From a bacterium (GTDB taxonomy: Bacteria; Planctomycetota; UBA1135; UBA2386), in NCBI GenBank assembly GCA_030432695.1, contig JAUILN010000011.1:24950-88949 (forward strand): DNA of 64,000 nucleotides. Direction: 5' to 3'. The position numbers and the translations under genes are program-made. The number at the start of each line of letters is the position of its first letter. Position 1 is the first letter of the stretch. Below the pieces are notes generated by a model. It searched no databases. It worked only from the letters and a program-made list of their open reading frames with translations, and was not told the DNA's origin. Shown one piece after another: positions 34,063 through 41,877 of this stretch.

Positions 34063-36273
34063 ATGCTACACCGGGTCTGGACCTCCGTGTTCGTGCTGCT
34101 GCTGGCCGGAGCGCTCGCAGCACAGTCGACGCCGATCCACTTCGTCGCCGGCATCCCGGTGGTCCGCGCCAAGCTGGTCGCCGGGGAAGCCACCTACGAG
34201 TGCCACCTGGTGATCGACCTCGCGCGCACCGATCCACTGTTCCTCCACTCCAACGCCGCGCAGAGCCTCGGCGCCTTGAACTGCGAGGTGCGCTGCGGCG
34301 AGCTGCGCTTCGAAGGCCTGCCGGTCACCGGCCAGCGCGACACCTGGCTCGAGGGCTTCACCCGCCAGAACGCCACAGCGCTCACCGAGGTGCCGGCCGC
34401 CGGCTACCTGGGACTCGGCGCGTTCGGCGACGGCACGCTGACCCTCGACGGCCCCGGCGGCAAGCTGACCCTGGCGAGCGCGGCCAGCGGCTTCGAGAAG
34501 CCCCCCGAGAGCGAGACCCGCGCGGTGCTGGATCTCAACGGCGACCCGCGCGAGGTCGGTCTGCGCGTCCGCGTCGACGCCGGCGACAAGCAGTCGAGCC
34601 GGATGCTGGTCCACACCAAGGAGCCGATCAGCCTGGTGCGTGCCTCGCTGGCGCAGAAGAACTCCGACGACGGCCTGCTCGCCTCGGCCCGCGCCGGCAC
34701 GCTCGACTTCACCGCGCTCACCCCCTTCCACCCCGAGGCCCCGCCGAGCGGCGCCGACCTCACCCTCGGCGGCGCCGCGCTGAGCCGACTGGTCACCACC
34801 GCAGCGCTGCAGGCCGGTTGGATCGCCTTCGAGCCGGGCGTCGACGCGGTCTACCCCGCAGACGAAGCCGCCTACGTCCGCGCCCGCTTCGGAAGCGACC
34901 CAGCAAACGGACTGGCGGCGTTCCTCGCCGACTTCCCCGAGTCGAGTTTCCGCCAGGAAGCCGCGCAGCACCGCCTCGGCATCCTGGCCCGCTCCGGCAC
35001 CGGCGGCGAGGAGCTGCTGGAGGCCGCACTCGCCGCGGTCGCGGCCGCACCCGAGACCGGCCGCGCCCGTGCCGCCCTGGAGATCCTCGAACAGGCCCCG
35101 CACGACGCCGCGTTCCGCCCGTTGCGCAAGCAGCTCGCCGAACAGGCCCTCGAGTACGCAGCAGCCGACGAAGACGGCACCGCCGGCCTGCAGCTCCGCC
35201 TCGAGCTCGGCCGCATCGCCCGCGTCGAGCGCGACTACGACGCCGCCCGCCGCCATCTCCTCGCCGCGGTGTTCGGACTGCGCGGCAATGGCCCCGCCAA
35301 CCTCGAACTCGGCCGCCTCTACGAAGACCAGGACGATCTCGAGCGCGCCCGCTCCCGCTACCTGCTGGCGATGCTCGACATGAAGAACTCCGGCGAGGAC
35401 GGGCTGCTGGCCCTGCAACAGGTCCACCAGAAGCTGACCGGCAGCAAGGACGGCCTGATCGAGTCGATCGCCGAACTGGTGGACGGCCGGGTGCCGGCGA
35501 TGCACCCGATCCCGCGCGAGCCCGAGGAGATCCAGCCCACCGGCAAGGTCGCGCTGGTCGAGCTGTTCACCGGCGCGATGTGCCCACCCTGCGCCGCCGC
35601 CGACGTAGCCTTCGACGCGCTCGACGCCTACTTCGGGGTCGACGAGATCGCGCTGATCCAGTGGCACCTGCCGGTGCCCGCCCCCGAGCCGCTGGTCGCC
35701 GACGCGAGCCTGGCCCGCGCGCAGCGCTTCGGCGTGCGCGGTACACCGACCGTGGTGTTCGACGGCGGCGAGCGCATCGTGGGCGGTGGACGCGCCGACG
35801 CGGCTCCCGACATGTTCGCGAAGTACCGCGACCAGCTCACCGGGCTGCTCGCCGCCGAGCCGGTCGCCGACCTCGCGGGCCGCGCCACGGTCGAGGACGG
35901 CACCGTGCAGCTCTCGCTCACCGCGAGCGGCGACGAGCTCGCCGACCTCGACCTGCACGCGGTCCTGGTCGAACGCACGCTGGTGTTCCCGGGCAGCAAC
36001 GGGATCCTGATGCACCACCACGTCGCCCGCGCCGCGTTCACGCCCGGCGGTGGTGCACGGCCGCAGCCCGCCGGCGAAGCCCAGCAGTTCTCGCTGCGCC
36101 TCGGCAGCGTCGCGTTCGCCCTCGACCAGACGGTACAGGGCCTCGAGAGCCGCGGCCCGTTCCGGATCCGACCGATCCAGCCCGATCCCGGCAACCTCGC
36201 GGTGGTGGCGTGGCTGGAGCGCGACGGCAAGGTGGTGCAGGCGGTCACGATCGACGTCGAGCAGATGCCGTAG
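34063..36273 (+). CDS. Secreted protein with protease-like, TPR and thioredoxin-like domains
   Basis: 736 residues, ATG at 34063 with signal peptide TSVFVLLLAGALAAQ. Residues 25-250 read like a retropepsin-type fold (IPVVRAKLVAGEATYECHLVIDLARTD, LGLGAFGDGTLTLDGPGG, a second ADLTLGGAALSRLV lobe), but the catalytic D-T/S-G is not intact, so a binding role is more likely. Residues 285-465 are TPR-like helices (GLQLRLELGRIARVERDYDAARRHLLAA). Residues 490-600 contain a thioredoxin fold with C507-P-P-C510 in ELFTGAMCPPCAAADVAF and the cis-Pro segment RGTPTVVFDGG. The last 130 residues are a beta-sandwich. It could act as a periplasmic thiol oxidoreductase with docking regions. Four domains in one chain is unusual. 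Confidence 0.72.
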   Translation: MLHRVWTSVFVLLLAGALAAQSTPIHFVAGIPVVRAKLVAGEATYECHLVIDLARTDPLFLHSNAAQSLGALNCEVRCGELRFEGLPVTGQRDTWLEGFTRQNATALTEVPAAGYLGLGAFGDGTLTLDGPGGKLTLASAASGFEKPPESETRAVLDLNGDPREVGLRVRVDAGDKQSSRMLVHTKEPISLVRASLAQKNSDDGLLASARAGTLDFTALTPFHPEAPPSGADLTLGGAALSRLVTTAALQAGWIAFEPGVDAVYPADEAAYVRARFGSDPANGLAAFLADFPESSFRQEAAQHRLGILARSGTGGEELLEAALAAVAAAPETGRARAALEILEQAPHDAAFRPLRKQLAEQALEYAAADEDGTAGLQLRLELGRIARVERDYDAARRHLLAAVFGLRGNGPANLELGRLYEDQDDLERARSRYLLAMLDMKNSGEDGLLALQQVHQKLTGSKDGLIESIAELVDGRVPAMHPIPREPEEIQPTGKVALVELFTGAMCPPCAAADVAFDALDAYFGVDEIALIQWHLPVPAPEPLVADASLARAQRFGVRGTPTVVFDGGERIVGGGRADAAPDMFAKYRDQLTGLLAAEPVADLAGRATVEDGTVQLSLTASGDELADLDLHAVLVERTLVFPGSNGILMHHHVARAAFTPGGGARPQPAGEAQQFSLRLGSVAFALDQTVQGLESRGPFRIRPIQPDPGNLAVVAWLERDGKVVQAVTIDVEQMP

Positions 36274-36355
36274 GGCCCAGGCGTCCCGAGTAGCCACAGA
36301 ATTCCGAGACCAGGACGTCACGCGGCCTGTCGTGAAGGAGTCGGACTGAGCAACC

Positions 36356-36385
36356 GGGGAGCGACCTCCCTGGGAGTCGCTTCCC
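36356..36385 (+). terminator. Hairpin before the small lipoprotein gene
   Basis: GGGGAGCGAC (36356-36365) pairs with GTCGCTTCCC (36376-36385) over 10 bp including one G-T, around a 10-nt loop. It lies 83 bp after the thioredoxin-fold gene and 23 bp before the next ATG. No T-run follows. It may end the upstream transcript or regulate the downstream leader. Confidence 0.35.
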
Positions 36386-36407
36386 GAATCCCTCGACCCT
36401 TCACGCC

Positions 36408-36734
36408 ATGACACGCATCCGCACCCGGCTCCTCGTCATTCTGCTCGCCACCCTACCCATCCTCGGAGCCTGCAAGAGCAGCGACGACGACCCCGCGCCG
36501 ACCACCACGGTCCGCTTCAAGAACGAATCGGTCTCGAACCGCACCTACGACGTGATCTGGGATGGCTCCCGCATCGTGTCGCTCGATGCCGGACGGGAGT
36601 CCCAGGCCTACACGACGAGTCCCGGTCAGCACACCCTGCTGTTCCGCTTCTCGAACGACGGAACTCCGGCCTGTTCCGAGTCCACACCCAATCTGGCCGC
36701 GGGCGCCCGCCGCATCTACACGTGCCGGCGATGA
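36408..36734 (+). CDS. Small lipoprotein
   Basis: 108 residues, ATG at 36408. The signal peptide TRLLVILLATLPILG ends in a lipobox with C22 (ILGAC), followed by the acidic tether KSSDDDPAP. The mature domain (about 33-108) has the strand pattern VRFKNESVSNRTYDVIWDG, YTTSPGQHTLLFRF, ending with a CSEST...YTC cysteine pair that may form a disulfide; it resembles small PEGA-like or Ig-like domains. The TGA overlaps the ATG of the next gene by 4 nt, so the pair is translationally coupled. Function unknown. Confidence 0.78.
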   Translation: MTRIRTRLLVILLATLPILGACKSSDDDPAPTTTVRFKNESVSNRTYDVIWDGSRIVSLDAGRESQAYTTSPGQHTLLFRFSNDGTPACSESTPNLAAGARRIYTCRR

Positions 36735-38545
36735 TCCGTAGCGCCTGCCTCGCGGCCGGCGCAGTGCCGTTGCTGGCCCTTGCGATCCTGGCCTCGACTC
36801 CCACCCAGGCTGATACCGCGCCCCGTGGGTCGGCGTCAGCCGGACCGGAAGGCGAACCCGGCCGCGCCGTCCCGGCTACGGAGATGGCTCGGCGCGTCGC
36901 CGACCCGGACCGGGACGCCTCGCATCCCCGGCAACTCGTTGCCGAACCACCCAGCGCCAGCGTCGCTGCCTCGGCCACCGCGGAGCTCACCGGGCACCTC
37001 GACCATGCCGACTCACCAGACCTCGCAACCCCGAAGTCCATCGAACTCGTCGCGACCGATCCGACGGGCCGGACGACGCGGATGGAGACCGCGATCGACG
37101 CGCTGAGCCGCTTCCGCGTGGAGCTGCCGGGTGGCAGCCTGGTGCATTCCCTCGCGGTGATCGGCGGCTTCCGGCGACCCGACGCACAGGCGCGAGTGCT
37201 CGACCGGATCTCGCTCGATCTCCGTCTCCAGCCCGGCAGCAGCCACTACATCGAGCTGCCGTTGCCGCGCGTCGCGCCGACCGAACTCTGCGTCCTGCAC
37301 GACGAACGACCCGTGACCGATGCCCGGGTATCCACCTCCCACGACGATCTGCAGCTGGGCCGCTCCGACAACGCCGGCCGCCTCCGCGTCGACCCTCGGG
37401 GTCTCGAAGGACTGCTCGAGGCACAGGCCGAGGGAGTCGTGACCGTCGCCGCCTGCACCGCCCGGTCTGCGGACCAGCCCGCTACGATCCTGGTCGCGGA
37501 CGCGCGCCGCATCCGCATCGTGATCCGTGGCGACGCCGGGGAGCCGCACCCGGCCGCCCAACTCACCGTGACGCCGACGTGGGACCTCGACGCGATCCCC
37601 GGCGCGCAGCCCGCCATCCATCACCTCCCGAGCTCGCAGTCGATGGTCGTGCACGGCGTATGCGGGTTCGATCTCGCAGCCGGACTCCCCTACCGGCTCG
37701 TCGTCACCGCACGCGGGTTCGCACCGCTCGAGCAGACCATCGAATCGCGGGACGACGTTCAGATCGAGCTCGCTCTCGTGCGCCGCGAACCGCTCGGCGG
37801 TCGGGTCCTCGATCCCGGCGGCAGCGGAATCGGAGGAGCTACGATCCATGACCTCGCCAGCGGACAGACCTGGTGCACCGATCCAACGGGCCGGTTTCGC
37901 CTCGACCAGGACGGCCCCCTCGAGGTGAGAGTCGCGGCCACAGGCTACGCTGCCCGCCGCCTCCGGCTCGGCCCGGCAACGGCGGCCATCCGCCTGGAAT
38001 CCGCGCACGCGATCGACGGCCGCGTCTGGCGTGCAGGCCGACCGGTGGCCGGGGCCGAGATCACCGTCTTTCCCGTCGATCCCACCTCCGGCTTCCATGC
38101 GACCGCGGTGGAAGCGGCGGTGAGTCGAGCCGACGGGCGCTTCGAAGTGGCGGGCCTCCCCGCGGGCCGCTTCACGCTGCGCGCCACCCTCGGCGAGGCG
38201 ACCACCATGTGCGCGGACGTCCCGGCCGGTAGCCACGACACGCTGCTCGAGTTCGACAGCGCGGCCCATCGGGACCTGCGAGGACAGGTCACGGACCGCA
38301 CGACCGGTCGCCCCCTGCGACGCTTCACGCTGGTCCGCGTGCGCGATCTCGGCGGTCTGCTCGAGGAGCAATGCCGCGAGGTCTGCGATCCGGGGGGCCG
38401 CTTCGAGGTCCCCGGCGCCTGGCTCGACGGTACGGAACTCTGGATCCGGAGCCACGACCACGTGCCGCAGGATCTGCTGCGCGCCGGTAGCGCAAGCGAC
38501 CTCCCGTGGCTTGCGGTCGCGCTCGTCCCGAGGTCGACGCAGTGA
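36731..38545 (+). CDS. Exported carboxypeptidase-regulatory-like repeat protein
   Basis: 604 residues from ATG 36731, which overlaps the previous stop (ATGA); an upstream GTG at 36722 is less likely. Signal peptide: IRSACLAAGAVPLLALAILAS. The mature chain holds several carboxypeptidase-regulatory-like beta-sandwiches in series, clearest at the C-terminal half: LGGRVLDPGGSGIGGATI, IDGRVWRAGRPVAGAEITVF with SRADGRFEVAGLPAGRFTLR, and LRGQVTDRTTGRPLRRFTLV with CDPGGRFEVPGAW. Such domains are structural and usually carry proteins on the cell surface. Coupling to the small lipoprotein suggests a surface pair. It is followed 66 bp later by the second sigma/kinase module, but with no overlap. Confidence 0.75.
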   Translation: MIRSACLAAGAVPLLALAILASTPTQADTAPRGSASAGPEGEPGRAVPATEMARRVADPDRDASHPRQLVAEPPSASVAASATAELTGHLDHADSPDLATPKSIELVATDPTGRTTRMETAIDALSRFRVELPGGSLVHSLAVIGGFRRPDAQARVLDRISLDLRLQPGSSHYIELPLPRVAPTELCVLHDERPVTDARVSTSHDDLQLGRSDNAGRLRVDPRGLEGLLEAQAEGVVTVAACTARSADQPATILVADARRIRIVIRGDAGEPHPAAQLTVTPTWDLDAIPGAQPAIHHLPSSQSMVVHGVCGFDLAAGLPYRLVVTARGFAPLEQTIESRDDVQIELALVRREPLGGRVLDPGGSGIGGATIHDLASGQTWCTDPTGRFRLDQDGPLEVRVAATGYAARRLRLGPATAAIRLESAHAIDGRVWRAGRPVAGAEITVFPVDPTSGFHATAVEAAVSRADGRFEVAGLPAGRFTLRATLGEATTMCADVPAGSHDTLLEFDSAAHRDLRGQVTDRTTGRPLRRFTLVRVRDLGGLLEEQCREVCDPGGRFEVPGAWLDGTELWIRSHDHVPQDLLRAGSASDLPWLAVALVPRSTQ

Positions 38546-38611
38546 GCGCCAAGCCCTGCTGCACGCCACGGCGACACGCCCCCGCCGCCCTCCTCCGGCT
38601 ATGCTCCGGCG

Positions 38612-39223
38612 GTGAAGGAATCCAACCGGGACGAGCTGGAGCGCCGGCACGACGACGCACCGACCGATTCTCTGCTCCGCCGCCGTCTCGAAGGCGACCA
38701 CGAGGCGCTCGACGTGCTGTTCGCGCGCTACCTGGACCGGGCACGGCGCATCGTCCGAGGCGAGTTCCCACGACTCGACGACGCGATGCTCGAGGACATC
38801 GTGCAGGAAGGCCTGACGCGGGCCTTCGCCCGACTCGACAACTACCGGGGCGAGGACCAGTTCCGCGGCTGGATGCGGACCCTGCTCGTGAACACTGCGA
38901 AGTCGGTGTTGAAGCGCAACGGCCGCCACGCCGCCGCCTCGCTCGACGACGAGTCCAGTTCCGCGCCCTCGGAGCCGGTGTCCGACGCCACGAGTCCCAG
39001 CGGTGCGGCCCACCGCAGGGAGTCGGCGCAGGAGCTCGAGCGAGCGCTGTCCCGACTCGCTCCGCGCAGCGAGAGCGTCGTGCGCGGTCGCCAGCGCGGC
39101 GAGCCGTTCGCCACGATCGCGGACCGACTCGGGATCAGCGAGGAGAACTGTCGGCAGATCCATCTGCGCGCCCTGCGGCAACTCAGTGAGTTCCTCGGCG
39201 AAGGACCGGAATCCGCGACATGA
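38612..39223 (+). CDS. ECF-type RNA polymerase sigma factor, second pair
   Basis: 203 residues from GTG 38612 (KESNRDELERRHDD). Region 2 is at about 25-95: LEGDHEALDVLFARYLDRARRI, then LEDIVQEGLTRAFARLDNYRGE and FRGWMRTLLVNTAKSVLKRN, closer to the general ECF type than the first sigma factor here. A low-complexity Ser/Pro linker (SSSAPSEPVSDATS) separates it from region 4 at about 145-195 (GEPFATIADRLGISEENCRQIHLRAL). The stop overlaps the ATG of the kinase gene by 4 nt. The difference in region 2 and region 4 from the other two sigma factors implies a different promoter set. Confidence 0.92.
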   Translation: MKESNRDELERRHDDAPTDSLLRRRLEGDHEALDVLFARYLDRARRIVRGEFPRLDDAMLEDIVQEGLTRAFARLDNYRGEDQFRGWMRTLLVNTAKSVLKRNGRHAAASLDDESSSAPSEPVSDATSPSGAAHRRESAQELERALSRLAPRSESVVRGRQRGEPFATIADRLGISEENCRQIHLRALRQLSEFLGEGPESAT

Positions 39224-41817
39224 CCTCCGAGAGCATCCACGACGACGACGGCTCGAGGCTCGGTGACCTGGTCGAGGAGATCCTGGCACGCCTCGCCGAC
39301 GACCCGGCCTTCTCCGTGGAGTCGTTCCTCACCGGCCACCCGCGCCAGGCCGCGGCGCTTCGCAACCGACTGGACGCGCTGAACCGCTTCGGCCTGTCCG
39401 ACGACGTGCACGACCGCACGTCTCCGAAACTCGAACGCTACGAGGTCGGCGAGTCCCTCGGCCGGGGCGGCATGGGCGAAGTGTTCCGGGCACGCGACCG
39501 ACATCTCGGCCGCGACGTCGCACTGAAGCGGATCCGATCCGACCTCGACCGGCAGCTGCTCGAAGCCCGCTTCGCGAACGAAGCCCGGCTCGGCTCCAGG
39601 CTCGACCACCCGGCGATCCCCCCGGTGTTCGACTTCCTCGCCGACGCCGCCCCGCCCTGCTACACGATGAAGCTCGTGGCGGGTCGCACACTCCGTGAGG
39701 TGCTCGGCGACGAACCGGCCCGTGGACGAGCACTGCGCCGCATCGCCGAAGTGTTGGAGACGATCTGCGAGGCCCTGTCTCACGCCCACGCGGCTGGCAT
39801 CGTCCACCGTGATCTCAAGCCCGGCAACGTGATGCTCGGCGACTACGGCGAGGTCCACGTCCTCGATTGGGGAATCGCACTCGACCTGAGCGGCGCGGGC
39901 CCGGAGGAATCGGAACGCTCCCGCCGTGTCGCCCTGCTCAGCGACCGCTCGGAAGCCCGTGCCGGCACCGGTTCCTACATGGCTCCCGAGCAGGCTGCCG
40001 GCGAGTTGGAGGCGATCGGCCCACGGACCGACGTCTTCGGGATCGGAGCCCTGTTGTTCAGGGCGTTGACCGGCACAGCGCCGTTCCCGAACGATACCGA
40101 GGCACGCGATCCCTCGGCCCCTGATGGCGCGCTGGATAGGCTCGACGCGACAGCCGGAATCCCACCCGAGCTGCGCGCGGTGTGCCGGACGGCGATGGCC
40201 GACGATCCGGCAGAACGGTACCCGGACACGGAAACGCTGGCCGAGGATCTGCGGGCCTGGCGCGATGGGGCCTCGCGCGGATTCGCGTGGCAGGACGGAG
40301 CCGTGCATCGCTTCGTCAAGGGCGTGGCGCGTCGTCCGCAGCTTGCGGCGCTCGCGCTGGTCGTGGCGGTGGCGGTGGGTCTGGGAGCCATCGCGTGGAG
40401 CGGGTGGCAACGCGAACTCATCGCGATCCAGCAGCGTGCCGAACTCCTTCGAACGCTGGACGACGCCGAACTACAAGTTCGCGAAGCCGGCGAAGTCGAG
40501 ACAGGTTTCGGCCCGACCCGACAGCTCACCGAGTACAGCGCCGCGATAGACGAGATCCTCGATGCCCTGGCGCGGCTCGATGTAACGATCACGAACCCCT
40601 CATCGATCGACCGGCTCCTGTCGCGCCTCCCACCCCACAAATCTGCACCGGCCCGTGAACTGCTCCGCCGAGCCACCTTCGATCTGACGCGCTACCTGAC
40701 GATGTCCGGCCTCTGGCAAGCAGCCGGGGTGGCGACCGATCGGGGTGACCCCGGCCCCCTCCCTGTCGACAACTGGAAGACGATGGCGACGAACCACCCC
40801 CGCGCGGTGGACGTCACCGACCAGATCCTGGGTTTCGCCGAGGCGATCCCGATGGCACCCGAAGCACAGGCGGCGATCGGTGCGCTCGAAGCACTCGCCT
40901 TGGGTCGAGCGACGACCTGGGGCTGGACCTACGAAGCGGGCAGCTCTCTGCAGGACGACGAACTATTCGCCTGCGCCTGGACCGCACAACGGATCCGAGG
41001 CCCCGCGGCTGCTGCCGAGATCTGGCCATCGATCCTCGAGGCGCGTCCCGACCTGTTCTTCGCGCACATGCAGTACGCGGTGCACCTCCAACGCGTCGCG
41101 ATGGATCCCCGGTCCAGCACGGATGTCCAACAGGACGCATGGAACCGAGCCCTGCAGGAAGCCCGGATTGCCCGCGCGCTGTGGCCGGGATCGGCGACCG
41201 CTCTGAGCCTACAGGCCGTCGCTCTCTCCAAGCTGGGACGAACCGACGCCGCGCTCCAGACGTTCCGGCTCTTGCTGGAGCAACACCCCGACCACGTGGC
41301 GGGCAACTTCAACCTCGCGCAGAACCTGCTCGCCCGGGGCGAACGGGATGCGGCGCTGGCCCGGCTGGAGACCGTGCTGCACTCCGACCCCGACGACTGC
41401 CTGGCTCTGCTCCTGGCCGGCAAACACGGTCTCGAGAAGGCGCTCGAGGCGGAAGACCACGACCTCGCACGGCGGAGCCTCGACCGCATGCGACTGGCCT
41501 GCACCGCGCCCTCGGCCCGGCAGAACTGGATCTATCCATTCGAGCTCGGTCTCGGACTCGGGGTCATGGAACGACCCGGCGAAGCCGTCGAGGCCTTCCG
41601 CCGCGCGTTGGCATGCATACCGACCGATGCCGACGACGTGCCCAACTTGAAGTTCAACCTCGCCCAGGAGCTGATGTTCGCCGGGCATCCAGCCGAGACC
41701 CTCGCGATCTGCGACGACCTGCAGAGCAACCACGGGTTCGCCTGGAAGGTCGACACCGACGTCCTCGCCCTGCGCCTCGAAGCGAACCGCAGACTCCGAG
41801 CGAACGAAGGTCGGTAG
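39220..41817 (+). CDS. Transmembrane Ser/Thr protein kinase with TPRs, DWG variant
   Basis: 865 residues. Kinase domain 74-350: GRGGMGEVFRARD with K103 in ALKRI, HRDLKPGN at 196... with catalytic D198, and DWG at 216-218 in place of DFG. The DWG form still supplies the metal-binding Asp and is known in some active bacterial kinases, so activity is expected. TM helix at about 370-392 (LAALALVVAVAVGLGAIAW). The remaining ~470 residues are TPR-like helices (ALSLQAVALSKLGRTDAALQTF, FNLAQNLLARGERDAALARL) that would face outward. A Walker-like P-loop is not present. Translationally coupled to the sigma factor before it (ATGA). Confidence 0.9.
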   Translation: MTSESIHDDDGSRLGDLVEEILARLADDPAFSVESFLTGHPRQAAALRNRLDALNRFGLSDDVHDRTSPKLERYEVGESLGRGGMGEVFRARDRHLGRDVALKRIRSDLDRQLLEARFANEARLGSRLDHPAIPPVFDFLADAAPPCYTMKLVAGRTLREVLGDEPARGRALRRIAEVLETICEALSHAHAAGIVHRDLKPGNVMLGDYGEVHVLDWGIALDLSGAGPEESERSRRVALLSDRSEARAGTGSYMAPEQAAGELEAIGPRTDVFGIGALLFRALTGTAPFPNDTEARDPSAPDGALDRLDATAGIPPELRAVCRTAMADDPAERYPDTETLAEDLRAWRDGASRGFAWQDGAVHRFVKGVARRPQLAALALVVAVAVGLGAIAWSGWQRELIAIQQRAELLRTLDDAELQVREAGEVETGFGPTRQLTEYSAAIDEILDALARLDVTITNPSSIDRLLSRLPPHKSAPARELLRRATFDLTRYLTMSGLWQAAGVATDRGDPGPLPVDNWKTMATNHPRAVDVTDQILGFAEAIPMAPEAQAAIGALEALALGRATTWGWTYEAGSSLQDDELFACAWTAQRIRGPAAAAEIWPSILEARPDLFFAHMQYAVHLQRVAMDPRSSTDVQQDAWNRALQEARIARALWPGSATALSLQAVALSKLGRTDAALQTFRLLLEQHPDHVAGNFNLAQNLLARGERDAALARLETVLHSDPDDCLALLLAGKHGLEKALEAEDHDLARRSLDRMRLACTAPSARQNWIYPFELGLGLGVMERPGEAVEAFRRALACIPTDADDVPNLKFNLAQELMFAGHPAETLAICDDLQSNHGFAWKVDTDVLALRLEANRRLRANEGR

Positions 41818-41877
41818 CCGCACCGGCCCGCCGAGCAGCCCCTGGTCGACCACGCGCGTCGCCTCCAGAATGCCGCC

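Noticed and set aside
33141..36293. 1050-codon open frame on the plus strand across the papain-fold and thioredoxin-fold genes
   Set aside because: It is Arg/Pro-rich throughout, lacks any domain, and is out of frame with two convincing secreted proteins that cover the same DNA.
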